DNA of 64,000 bases, taken from contig CM043958.1 of NCBI GenBank assembly GCA_014529385.2, positions 158,012,793 through 158,076,792 on the forward strand, read 5' to 3'. The notes beneath the pieces were generated by a model that made no database searches, was not told the DNA's origin, and saw only the letters and a list, made by a program, of their open reading frames with translations. This DNA is from Adiantum capillus-veneris. Taxonomy: Eukaryota; Streptophyta; Polypodiopsida; Polypodiales; Pteridaceae. Positions 55,026 to 64,000 of this stretch are shown piece after piece; position 1 is the stretch's first letter; each line of letters starts with the position of its first letter. The position numbers and the translations under genes were made by a program.

Positions 55026-55102
<77 letters not shown>
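55026..55102. repeat. Compound repeat: poly-C (40 bp) and (AC)18
   Basis: 55026-55065 is an unbroken run of C, then an A, then (AC)18 at 55067-55102. Confidence 0.97.
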
Positions 55103-55104
<2 letters not shown>

Positions 55105-55414
55105 TGTTGTTCTTTTCTTGTTTACCTTTGTAAGGAACTAACTGCACTAAAGATCTTTCCTCACTTGAGAATAACAATTTATAGATTATACATGTATGGT
55201 GAACCTTGTCTCCTTTTAAAACAATAATGATATGATGTTTTAACAAATTTTCATGGTCTCTTGGTTTAGACTTTGAAAATTTTGGCATTAAGGAGCATTA
55301 TTGTTTAACTTTCTCTTTAAACATTATAGTACTTGTTTCAAATTTTAAAACTCTGAGTAATATAGAATATTACTTGGTTGAAATTGGACTTACCTTTTAT
55401 GCCATATCATATCA

Positions 55415-55495
55415 TCATACCTTCTACCTTGGCTTGATCTTCGATGTTCTCGAGGCTTTCCATGTAGAAGAAAACTTTCCAAATTTATGACCATC
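55415..55495 (-). pseudogene. rps19: Mitochondrial rps19 C-terminal fragment
   Basis: The minus strand reads GHKFGKFSSTWKASRTSKIK, closely matching the C-terminus of mitochondrial ribosomal protein S19 (GHKFGEF...TRK...KIK pattern). It lies directly behind the rpl2 fragment, the same order as in plant mitochondrial ribosomal protein clusters. The first two thirds of rps19 are missing and a TAG follows. It is a transferred organelle copy and cannot be functional. Confidence 0.7.
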
Positions 55496-55499
55496 CTTT

Positions 55500-55870
55500 T
55501 AATACATAATCCTCAGGATGACACAGAAGACCTACCTCCTTTCATGCGCCCTTTTCCATAGGGATACTCGACCATATTCATAGCAACACCTCAAACAATG
55601 GGGCGTTTGTTGACTTTACCCTACTTTTCCAAGCCTACATATTCCATGGTTGGGATTAGACACCATACCATGATACTAGTTCAGTATTAGAAACCTGTAG
55701 GTTTGTGAACATTTAAGGGTGACCGTGCAATACATTATGTATTCTCTTTCTCAATTATTTTAGCTTTGACTCCTATAGCTCAAGCTGACCCTACGCCTTA
55801 ACCTGGCTTCCATTCAATATTATGTATCCATGCACCTCTAGCTATATGGGCTAATGCTATACAATTTTCC
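55500..55870 (-). pseudogene. rpl2: Mitochondrial-type rpl2 fragment in the nucleus
   Basis: On the minus strand the order is: CIALAHIARGAWIHNIEWKP, then G-stop-GVGSA-stop-AIGVKAKIIEKENT, a decayed stretch, MVSNPNHGICRLGKVG-stop, and after a frameshift NKRPIV-stop-GVAMNMVEYP and YGKGRMKGGRSSVSS. This is the C-terminal half of bacterial-type ribosomal protein L2. The KGGRxSVSxWG ending is the mitochondrial rather than the plastid form. Four stops (plus-strand 55798, 55780, 55616 and 55591) are TAA, TGA, TAA and TGA, where the family has Gln, Arg, Gln and Arg. A fifth TGA near 55512 replaces a conserved Trp. With rps19 next to it, this is a nuclear copy of mitochondrial DNA. Confidence 0.82.
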
Positions 55871-57025
55871 ACTATTTAAAAATATGAATCAAGTAGGTAT
55901 TTTATGTCGCTATAATGGGCAACATAATCTCCTCTTGGGCATAGCCAGGAACCATTTTAATGGCTCCCCCATAGAAGCTTCTCGTCTAACCACCTTCAAT
56001 CTTCATTTGCTATGGTAAATGAGGTTGAAGGTCTAGACTAATCATAATTTAACACCATCTTGCGTGCTATCAATAACTGGCTAATACATAAGTGTTAGCC
56101 TAAACCGCACCATTACTGTTAGGGCTCCGTCTCTGAATTTTGCATGAGCAATAGGCCTCACATGGCTTTTCTTAAGAACTTAAATTCTCCACTGGCTTGG
56201 ACATTTGGTCGAGGCCTTGGATTGATCACTATAATTTCTATTTTGTTTGCACACATCTTTGGCTATTCATGGATAAGGACCTAGGTCTTCAAGTCAGCCT
56301 ATTCATTTTGAAGAATCTCGTTGTACTCACGGGCATATGGCTTGGCAGCCTTTTGTTTTTGTAGCCATGTGCATTGCCTCGTTCCTCAATCAGATATGTT
56401 TGTATGTGAGCTATACTTTGTAAGAATCTCCACGAGCGTATGGCCTTGTTGATCAACTCCTCTTCTCATATGACTGGGAATGCTGCTCGATGACAACCTC
56501 TCAAGGATCACCACCTTGACTTCTCTTGCTATTATAATAATAGGCCCTTTGTACGCATGGTTAGCACTAATTTTGTTTGGGCTACGAAGCTTACACTCAT
56601 TTATATTGGTTCATCCTGTTGCGGCCTGGGCATTTTTCTTTGGCCACTTAAAAGCTGGTCATTCTTTTATCAAGGAAGTCATGCATTTTAGTCATTGGCG
56701 CGACTAGGTACCCGCATCTAGTCAAGTTATCGTTTCTTGCGTGAGTCGCTTTGCAGAAAACATTGCTTAGGACCTACACAACATGTCACATGGAGGTGTA
56801 TGGTCTACTTTACATGCCTTATCTTTCGGATTTTCATCTAGCCGTTGTTTAAAGCTATGCTTAGGTTTAATAATTTTCTCTTTGTTTTATTGAAAACTCT
56901 CTTGCGCTTTACATTTGATTCCACGTGCAGTCCAGAGAACACTATGCGTTCTCCATCTTCATGGTGCCCTCGCTTTAGTTTTAGAAAGTGCTTTGCCCTT
57001 TTCAAAGTGTGGCACCCTTTCAATC
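55871..57025. other. Intergenic DNA, partly perhaps organelle-derived
   Basis: No supported gene. A plus-strand frame at 56480-56707 has a hydrophobic HPVAAWAFFFGHLKAGHSF stretch that recalls a membrane protein, possibly of photosystem type, but the match is too weak to name. 56845-57025 has only shadow frames. Confidence 0.4.
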
Positions 57026-57415
57026 TGTTGAAGCAAAGAACCCAATCACGCCAACTTGGACGGGCCTGCAAAACGTTTTCCTTCTCAATCATTTATTTAT
57101 TGCCTAAGCCGGTGCTGTAAATCCTGAGCCTGGAAGAGTCTACTTAGTTCCAAATAATTTTGTACTTAATGAACAGGCTAGATGCCCTAGTCCATCACAT
57201 TTTTGAAGTAATTATCCCCTTCTAGCCAAATACCCAGTTTTAACCTTAGGTATATAAGTCCAAAATTTGTAATCATTAGAAGATCTATTTTTATTCTGGA
57301 GCTCACGTAGTGAAGAGTATGCCTACGCTTGTGGACTCACTACTCTTTGTACAGGTAGGCATTGCTAATGAAACTTCATGTGTTACTTCCTCATGCTCTT
57401 GGTAGGGATTTCATA
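57026..57415 (+). mobile_element. LTR related to element F, opposite orientation
   Basis: Starts TGTTGAAGCAAAGAACCC and matches the complement of 1-409 over most of its length, with many differences. No polypurine tract precedes it and no internal region follows, so it looks like a solo or truncated LTR. The right end near 57415 is approximate. Confidence 0.7.
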
Positions 57416-57979
57416 ATCACGTGATGATTGCTTTTTTTTGGGTAATAACACTTGTGAACATGTTATTAACAACAAATTTCCGGTTTGGGGTGACTTGGGA
57501 ACTGGCCAAAATCTCGTTGGGTTTTTTGCTTAGCTTGGCGGGCCCGTCGAGTATCTTTAATACCCGGCGGTATCGATCGAGGTCGTCAACAATAGGCTCT
57601 TTGGGATATATCAAATGTAGGCATATCGTTGGTAACACGGCTAAGTTTTGTCTATATGCAATTCCCTTTCCCTTAGATTCGGACAACACCTTGTTAGTAA
57701 CGCAACAAAATGGTGTCGTTCGATAGTGCATGGTGTATGTTTTCTTTATTCTAGCATATAGTCGGTAACGCGGCCAAAAAATGTTGTAGATTTGTTTTGT
57801 TTGCCGGTTATGCGGCTTGTATTGTTTTTATGTGCGTGATTCATGTGATAGGCCTGAGTATTTCTTGGATCATAGATTTGATATTATCTTCCTCTTCAAT
57901 TTGATAAACCTCTACAATTTATGACATATCATGTAATCTCTCTCTATCTCTATATTCAAAAAATAAAGATTCACACCAC

Positions 57980-58044
<65 letters not shown>

Positions 58045-58200
58045 TAGTGATTATGAACCTGTAAAACAATTGAAAACACTACTCTTATTAATTCACTGTA
58101 TTTCTCTTTACAGCACTTTCAAAATATAAAATAAACCTCAAAATTGTTTTCTTTTTTTGCAACATGAAGTATTTATAAAGATTGATTCAAAATGTTGTGT

Positions 58201-58247
<47 letters not shown>

Positions 58248-58436
58248 AAGATATAGATCAAGTTAAAAATCCCTAAAAAGCTACTCTTTGTTACTCTATT
58301 TTCAAGATTTCAAAATCATATGTAGTGCAACCAAACAATAAAATCATTCCATGAAAATATTAAACAATTCCAAACAAACATTACATTTGTTTATCTTTAA
58401 AAATTTAGGAAACTACTCTAAATGCCTTCTAATATC

Positions 58437-58467
<31 letters not shown>

Positions 58468-58790
58468 ACTCATTTTAGTGTTAATGGATAGCAATGTTAT
58501 GTTTTGTTTGATGTACAATTATTTATCTGGTCACTAATGTCTGACACTTTGTTTTTGTTTTTATTTTGAAAGATATGGATGCGTATTAAGTGTCTGTTGG
58601 TGTAATATTTCTTGAAGTATAATTAATGGTCTAGTTACCGTTGTTTGACTCTCATTTTAGGGTAAATGGATAGCAATGTAATGTTTTGCTTGATGTACAA
58701 TTAATATTTATGGTTGCTATTGTGGGACACATTGTTTTTGTTTTTATTTTGAAATATATGGATGCGTATTAAGTGTTTTGTGTTGTAATA
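57416..58790. other. Intergenic DNA with CT microsatellites and a short tandem duplication
   Basis: 57420-57730 has open frames on both strands, but neither resembles a known protein. GGTAACGCGGC/GGTTATGCGGC phrases recur three times (57631, 57762, 57804). The rest is AT-rich. Confidence 0.45.
57985..58467. repeat. Cluster of three (CT)n microsatellites
   Basis: 57985-58042 (two TT interruptions), 58205-58240 and 58445-58467, spaced about 200-240 bp apart. Confidence 0.96.
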
Positions 58791-58795
58791 GTTGT
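58471..58795. repeat. ~180-bp tandem duplication
   Basis: Copies at 58471-58617 and 58651-58795 share AATGGATAGCAATGT, TTGATGTACAATTA, TTTGTTTTTGTTTTTATTTT and ATGGATGCGTATTAAGTG. They are moderately diverged. Confidence 0.85.
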
Positions 58796-60350
58796 AGCTC
58801 TTGCTATCTTTGCGACCACCATGCTTTCCGCAGACAAGCAAAAAGTCAGCTTGCATGCCCTACGCACAAAATAAGTCATTATAGTGCCGCAAAATGCAGA
58901 TGAGGTCATAAGGAAAGTCAATGAGTTTGATATCCTCATGCGAGATCTTGTTGAGCAGATTTTAGAAAATACATTGTGTCGACTCTGAAGAGAAGGCAAT
59001 GCAGAATTGTGTGAAAGGTAGAAGCTAGCCGACTTTGATTATCAACATAGAACTCGCACCATTTTGAGAAGTATGCGAGTTGCGTACGAGGATTTAAAAA
59101 ATTTGGTGCCAGCTTCTGCTAATTTACGTCGACGATAGCTATGGGATGCAATATGAAATGAGCAAAAGGTGAAGAGAGAGCACATGAGGGCATTAGATGC
59201 AGAGTCACTTTCAAAAAGAGTGCGCATCACCCAAGACATAGTCATTGCATCATCCGAGGAGCCAGACATTATAGGGACAGGGACTATTATGCACACTGTT
59301 TACAACTCCATGTGCGCACATCTCATCGGCATTCTGCACGAGGCATTGATTGAAGGACAAACAATCGGTTCAAGGGCCTTTGATGAAGTAAAAGAGTACA
59401 AAGTTTGACGGATTCCTTTTCTTCTTGAGCACATAACATATTGTGGGAAGTTGTACAAGGGAAATAGCAGCTTCAAGTTTGAGAGCTTTCAAACAAACCA
59501 AGGCATGCAAGTATTTGCACCGAACAATCATCAGGTGCATTGCTTTCACGAATGAGTCGCCTTGGATTACAATTTTTGCATACTATAATGGCGGCTCGCT
59601 CGGCGACATACTCTTGAAGGTGCCCTTCAAATACAGTGAATTTGTCAGAGCGATGTATCACTTGGATCAAAGGTGGAAAAAGCCTCCCCCTCCCGACATG
59701 CAACTAAGGCGAGAGCAACTTGCCAAAGTCAAGGAGGTAGTGATGAATATGTCCCACATTATGCATGCTCTGGTGGATGGCATGGTAGGTGCACATACGG
59801 CGGGCATTATTCACACCGACCTACGCTCATTTAATATAGTGTTGCACTTAACTAAAAATCTGAAGGCACGCATAGGCATCATTGATTAGGGACTTCTCCT
59901 AAGAGCACTCAAGAAGTGATTTTTGCTTAATTTTGTATATGAGGCAGACAAAAATCCAGAAAAGGTGGCACATGCTCTATTGCTGATTGAGAGCGACAAA
60001 AGCGAGGATGGATGGTGTCGGAGTTATATGATTCCCTTCTTGAAGATGCCTATACTCCGGCAAGCAATGTATACACTCTGGGATACTTACTACAAGTGCT
60101 ATATGATTTTTGAAAGGCTGTACAGGATCTCTGGATGGGCGAAAGTACCCACTAAAAAGCCACCATGGACGCTATATTTTTTAGAGCAGCCAAAAATTGG
60201 ATGTTCTTATTGAATCGGGAAGAGAGAAAATCTATGATGCAAGTGGCAGAGTTTTTTAGATCATTGAAAACTGAGCCAGCCAGGACGCAATGCCCACTAG
60301 CCCACAAAAGATATGATCAAAGAGATATGGCTGTGCCCAAAAGGTGAGAT
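58796..60350 (+). pseudogene. Protein-kinase-like pseudogene
   Basis: Two main frames. 59169-59408 carries IEGQTIGSRAFDEVKEYKV, which resembles a glycine-rich loop. 59443-59889 carries IRCIAFTNESPWITIFAYYN, GGSLGDIL, the catalytic-loop form HTDLRSFNIVLH (HxDLxxxN kept) and IGIID-stop-G, the position of the DFG motif. 59923-60213 would be the C-lobe. Stops after EYKV, at IID and before LLNFVY, plus frameshifts, show that it is dead. The wide spacing between catalytic loop and N-lobe is odd. It may be an old host kinase or part of a mobile element. No close family is recognised. Confidence 0.5.
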
Positions 60351-60427
60351 CAAGAAGGGAAGATGGAAGGTGTCAAGGTTCCAAAATATTGACATCAAAC
60401 TCAACGTTGAGCGAATCTTCATGGAGG

Positions 60428-60615
60428 TGTATGGCCATCCGCTCCATAATGTAGATGCACCACTCTAATCCCTTAAAATACTTTATATACATTTTATACT
60501 CGATAAGCGAGTGGACTTCACTGTATGGCCATCCGCTCCATAATGTAGATGCACCACTCTAATTTGTTAAAATACTTTATATGCATTTTATTCTCGATAG
60601 GCCAGCAGACTACAT
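60428..60615. repeat. 94-bp tandem duplication
   Basis: Two copies with TATGGCCATCCGCTCCATAA and GTAGATGCACCACTCTAAT starting at 60430 and 60524; copy 2 differs at about six positions. Confidence 0.9.
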
Positions 60616-60691
60616 GTCCAAAGATGTCACCATTAGCACCCATGATACTCATGAGGAGACAGTGCCATTCACATGAAAAGAGCTTGCTCTT

Positions 60692-60922
60692 ATGGTGGAA
60701 GGGGTTGGAATGGAGTTGAGAAAGGTTAAAGAAATCATGGGGGCAAAGCTCACAACAAATGAGCAAGAAACAGTGAAACTATCGGAAGCTGAGACCCGTC
60801 CCCCAACCACCGCAAGGGTTGAAGTGCAACTTAACATGCTTAGTCAAGATGTGCAGGGCCTTTCTCAACGTTTAAATCCTACACCAAGGCAATCACATCT
60901 CCCATTTTTTAATGCAGCGTGA
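60692..60922 (+). other. Short coiled-coil-like open frame, doubtful gene
   Basis: 76 codons, MVEGVGMELRKVKEIMGAKL..., with a helical, heptad-like middle (QLNMLSQDVQGLSQRLN). It lies behind the kinase-like pseudogene and could be its tail. There is no family match. Confidence 0.25.
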
Positions 60923-61789
60923 GGTTGTGACCATCTCAAATTTGGTTAACAGTTCCTCCACCAACCAATGTCCCATATGCTACAAAGCCTTCAATGGTTG
61001 GAGCATGTGGAAAATATTACCATCTTATGTGCTTGGTGAGGAAAATACAAAATATATCCACATGCACATTCTGCGGTTCAACAATTAATGAAGGCCTATA
61101 TACCATACTTGGCATGCCCGAATACAAACCACCAGGGTTGTAAGAGGCAACTCCTAGAAATCTATTCCAAGATAAAAACTAATTGTACTCTTTTACTAAT
61201 GACACTGTTTCACAAAGTCAATGAAATTGTTGCTTAATCTTCATTGTTATCATTTTCCAAGATTCTATCATCTATGTCTACTTTGTTGCATGCTTGATTG
61301 AGCTTGTTTTCCTCTAGCTCAAGGCTTGTGCACAAGAGGTCCAACGTCAAAGTGTTTGTCTTCTACATCATTGCAATCATAAATTCATCTAGGAATATCT
61401 TCTTCATAATCTTCGCTTTCAATGTGCCGCAAAGTTTTTCATTGCAATACATGTAAACAAGTTTATCTGCACAATCCACAAGAAGTCGATTGCAAGGTAG
61501 TGCTGTGAATATATTTGTACATGCTCCAAAAATTTTTTGAGCTTGAATTCGAAGAACACTGGCTTAAAACATTCATCGCAAGATTACACAACAAAGCATA
61601 GTGTTCTCCACCATTCATCATCCACCATTTCTATGGAGGATGCTCTTTTGCCATTTGTTGAACAAGAGAGTTTGAAAATAGACCTTCTCTCAATCGAAAG
61701 GAGGACATTTCTTTTATGCATCTTACATGATCATCAACATTGGCATAGAAAGTATTTAATTGTGTAAAAATCATGAACCACTTCAACAT
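60923..61789. other. Intergenic DNA
   Basis: AT-rich, no supported feature. The decayed 3' part of the hAT transposase may extend into the right side. Confidence 0.45.
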
Positions 61790-63177
61790 TTTACATCAAG
61801 TCCATATTCCAATATTCAAGATCTAGCATGTAAGCAGCATTGTGTAATGGTGTATGCGCTCCAATCCATCTAGCATGAAAGTACTTCAAGAGGACTTTCC
61901 TTTGTCGACGAGAGAATGGAACACGCCAATGCTTTTTCACCACCGACTGCTCTAATTTTTCAGGACACTCCAAACTCCTTTCGACAGTCCACCATTGCAT
62001 CCATACTTTTTCGAGACTGGGCGCCTTCTAATCAAGATTGCATATGGCATACATAACAGGCATCATTACATGATATGCATCCATCACACTACTCCACCAA
62101 GTTTTTTACGTAAGCGCTGTTCTTAGAAATTGATTTTCTCTTTCACTTTTCCGTTTTGCTCGCTCTCCCAGTCATGAAATGCCATACATGTAAATATAGT
62201 TATGACAACATATTTTTTTTCAAAGAAGAGACTCAAAAGTGTAGAAGTGAGTGCAAAATCTAGTCTTTGCAGGTAGTTTTAACATAACTGACGTGCAAGG
62301 TCATAAAATTTCTAGTACTCTTTGTTTTTTGAGCATAAATCTCACAAGTTGGTGAGGAGTATCAACAATAGAGGCAAACAACTTGGTACCATCACTTTTA
62401 TACCAATTTTTTAGTACAAGATGAAAACCAAGTGTATTGCACCCGGAAGGAAAAACATGCCCATATCGTCGCTTCAAGAATCTACTGACATTCTTGCAAT
62501 TCTTTGCATTGTCCAACACAATTTGGACTACATGTTTAGCACCCGCTTCCTCTATCAGAGAGGCAATTGCATCAGCAGTATAAACCCCAGACTTAATCGA
62601 ACCATGTGAATCTACAACAGGAACAAATGTTTCACCTCTAGGTGAAACGATCATTAAATTAATTAGTGGTTGTCTTTGTACACTGGACCAATTGTCGCTA
62701 ACTATGGTACATCCAGAAAGCTCTATATTGCTAAGAATTATCCTTTTCACATTTTCTTTTACTTGAACATAGCTTTTCTCCAATATATAATTTTACATAG
62801 CATTGTACATGGCCGATTAAAACCCTGATCCAAACTCACCAATTTTCTTCCATGCTCTCTTCTGATGCTCATTGTCCACCATCATCATAGCACTTCCTAA
62901 AAAGTAAATCGCTTCAGCAAAGAGCGAGTTGTGCATAATTGAGTAGACCACTACTAGCTTTCTTGCAATGAAGTTTGACGCATAAACACCTTTCCCAGGT
63001 CCAAATGACGCTTCGATGAAGATGCACTGGATAGATTGCTTTCTGGTTGCACATTGGGATTCAGAATGCAAGTTGACGATGCTTTTGGAGTCTGTTGGTT
63101 GGAACCATATGTTCTTTGATTCTTTCTTTGAATTTCTTCCCTCAAGCATTTGACCACTGGAGTTGCACTCAGGTGGC
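61790..63177 (-). pseudogene. hAT transposase relic (DUF659-type core)
   Basis: Minus strand. A frame from 63149 begins near an N-terminal segment (MLEGRNSKKESKN) and continues with SIMHNSLFAEAIYFLGSA and KRAWKKIGEFGSGF, then stops. The frame 62783-62301 carries GCTIVSDNWSSVQRQPLINL, MIVSPRGETFVPVVDSHGSI and VVQIVLDNAKNCKNVSRFLK with GHVFPSGCNTLGFHLVLKNW, the catalytic-core pattern of hAT proteins. The piece 62030-61790 has VMDAYHVMMPVMYAI-type and HTPLHNAAYMLDLEYWNMDL sequence from the region before the dimerisation domain. The dimerisation domain itself is not readable. A Copia LTR cuts the N-terminus at 63178. Terminal repeats were not found. Confidence 0.82.
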
Positions 63178-63404
63178 TGTTGGAATTACGGTTGCAGAGA
63201 AACGCACACAGCTTAGAGAAGATGAACGAAGCTCAAGGCACACAATAGAGAGGGTGTTACTTAGTATGCAATGGAAAGATAGATAGCCCTAGAGTGATGG
63301 GCGTATATACAATGCTCGGGGGAAAAAACCTCCTAAAGAGGGAAAAAATGCCCCGACGGTCCTAGTGTGTTCACACACATCACTACCACATGTATGTGGT
63401 AACA
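63178..63404 (-). repeat. Copia 3' LTR
   Basis: 227 bp, TGTTACCACATACATG...GTAATTCCAACA on the minus strand, with matching short inverted ends (TGTTAC.../...TTCCAACA). It contains GCATTGTATATACGCCC, a possible TATA element on the minus strand. Confidence 0.85.
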
Positions 63405-63418
63405 AATCCCCCCCTGGA
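63405..63418 (-). other. Copia polypurine tract
   Basis: The minus strand reads CCAGGGGGGGATT before TGTTACC. Confidence 0.8.
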
Positions 63419-63480
63419 GTGATGCGGTGAATGAGAGTTGGCACATGAGTATAGGGAAGTGCCATGCCCTAAGGACATGA

Positions 63481-63990
63481 TCAGTCCACAAAGGGGAGTA
63501 AGCCCAAAGCTTTGCGGAAAGCTTCAAGCTTCTCACAAGACAATGCCTTTTTGAAAAGATCTGCAAGGTTGTCATGTGTTGGCACATAAGCCAAGCTGAT
63601 CTCTCCTGCTGAGAGCCTCTCCCTGACATAGTGGTAATGCACCTCAATGTGCTTTGTGTGAGCATGAAAAACTGGGTTCCTTGCAACTGCCAATGCGCTC
63701 TGACTGTCAGTGTAGATAGTGTTGGCAGTGTCCTGTCCAACACCCAAATCAACCATAAGGCGTCTGAGCCATACACACTCAATCGTAGCTGTGAAGACTG
63801 CCCTGTACTCAGCCTCACAACTCGAAGTGGCCACAGTAGGTTTCTTCTTGCTCAACGATGATATACTTGAACTGCCAAGCATGAAACAAAAACCACTTGT
63901 GGACACTCGTGTGTCAAAACAACTAGCCTAATCTGAGTCCGAAAAAGCATGTAAGTTTGGCGGCAATGATCCCCCCTTGGGATAAAACAA
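63481..63990 (-). pseudogene. Copia RNase H and pol C-terminus, partial
   Basis: A 141-codon frame, opening at 63906 with STSGFCFMLGSSSISSLSKK. It then shows SSCEAEYRAVFTATIECVWL, YTDSQSALAVARNPVFHAHT, KHIEVHYHYVRERL and LADLFKKALSCEKLEAFRKA. This is the standard end of plant Copia polyproteins (RNase H then LADxFTKAL). A stop just upstream (FSDSD-stop-ASC) shows the frame is broken near 63925, and translation continues to the window edge. Confidence 0.9.
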
Positions 63991-64000
63991 GCCAAGATGT

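Larger units (their letters stand above)
63178..64000 (-). mobile_element. 3' end of a Ty1/copia element, continuing past the window
   Basis: Minus-strand element: 227-bp 3' LTR at 63178-63404, polypurine tract, then the end of pol. It interrupts the hAT relic. The rest lies to the right of the window, so the target duplication cannot be checked (candidate left flank GTGGC at 63173-63177). Confidence 0.88.

Noticed and set aside
56480-56707. Hydrophobic frame with HPVAAWAFFFGHLKAGHSF, considered as a plastid photosystem gene fragment
   Set aside because: Only a few residues agree with photosystem proteins and gaps are needed; not enough to name an organelle origin.
57417-57731. Overlapping open frames on both strands of about 100 codons
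   Set aside because: Neither has recognisable motifs and both end by chance; kept only as intergenic.

Overview
This window is nuclear DNA of a land plant, most likely a fern or a relative with a large, retrotransposon-rich genome. The evidence is: plant-type Ty3/gypsy chromoviruses and Ty1/copia elements primed by initiator tRNA-Met; a plant CDKAL1 gene with short GT-AG introns; long CT/GA microsatellites; and a decayed mitochondrial rpl2-rps19 copy. Four stop codons in that copy sit where U-to-C RNA editing would restore conserved residues. This editing is common in ferns, hornworts and lycophytes and absent from seed plants. The species cannot be fixed from the sequence alone.

Layout. 1-1.86 kb: LTR, polypurine tract and internal part of a minus-strand retroelement (F) that runs off the left edge. 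1.86-3.2 kb: remnant of a family A gypsy 3' end. 3.2-43.27 kb: one nested block. Its oldest visible frame is the 3' LTR of an element called C' (starts 3929, ends 43268), now split into four pieces by a solo LTR (4123-4694, TSD TAATG), element A (4976-19600, TSD GAAAT) and element B (20056-42140, TSD AAAAA). A carries a Copia element (8691-14093, TSD AGATA) and a hAT transposon (14965-17127, 8-bp TSD ACCGCGGC). B carries gypsy element C (23115-39211, TSD AAGGT), and the 3' LTR of C carries gypsy element D (23752-32456, TSD GAGAT). C' appears to lie in an older gypsy fragment E (43269-45552). The E > C' > B > C > D order is therefore five layers deep.

D is the youngest and most complete element: one unbroken 1711-codon gag-pol frame and two 1478-bp LTRs in which I see only two differences. 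A, C, E and the Copia are broken by stops and frameshifts. B keeps gag, a protease-like region, an unrecognised 233-codon ORF and a possible chromodomain, but has no reverse transcriptase or integrase, so it is a non-autonomous gag-carrying element.

45.8-48.2 kb holds the only convincing host gene: nine in-frame exons of a CDKAL1-type tRNA methylthiotransferase, missing its N-terminal coding part. 48.2-64 kb is AT-rich intergenic DNA. It contains a perfect 84-bp inverted repeat that has captured a piece of gypsy reverse transcriptase, a poly-C/(AC)n tract, the mitochondrial rpl2-rps19 fossil, an LTR related to F, a cluster of CT microsatellites, a protein-kinase-like pseudogene, a hAT transposase relic, and the 3' end of a Copia element that leaves the window on the right. 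I saw no tRNA or rRNA genes and no CRISPR arrays.
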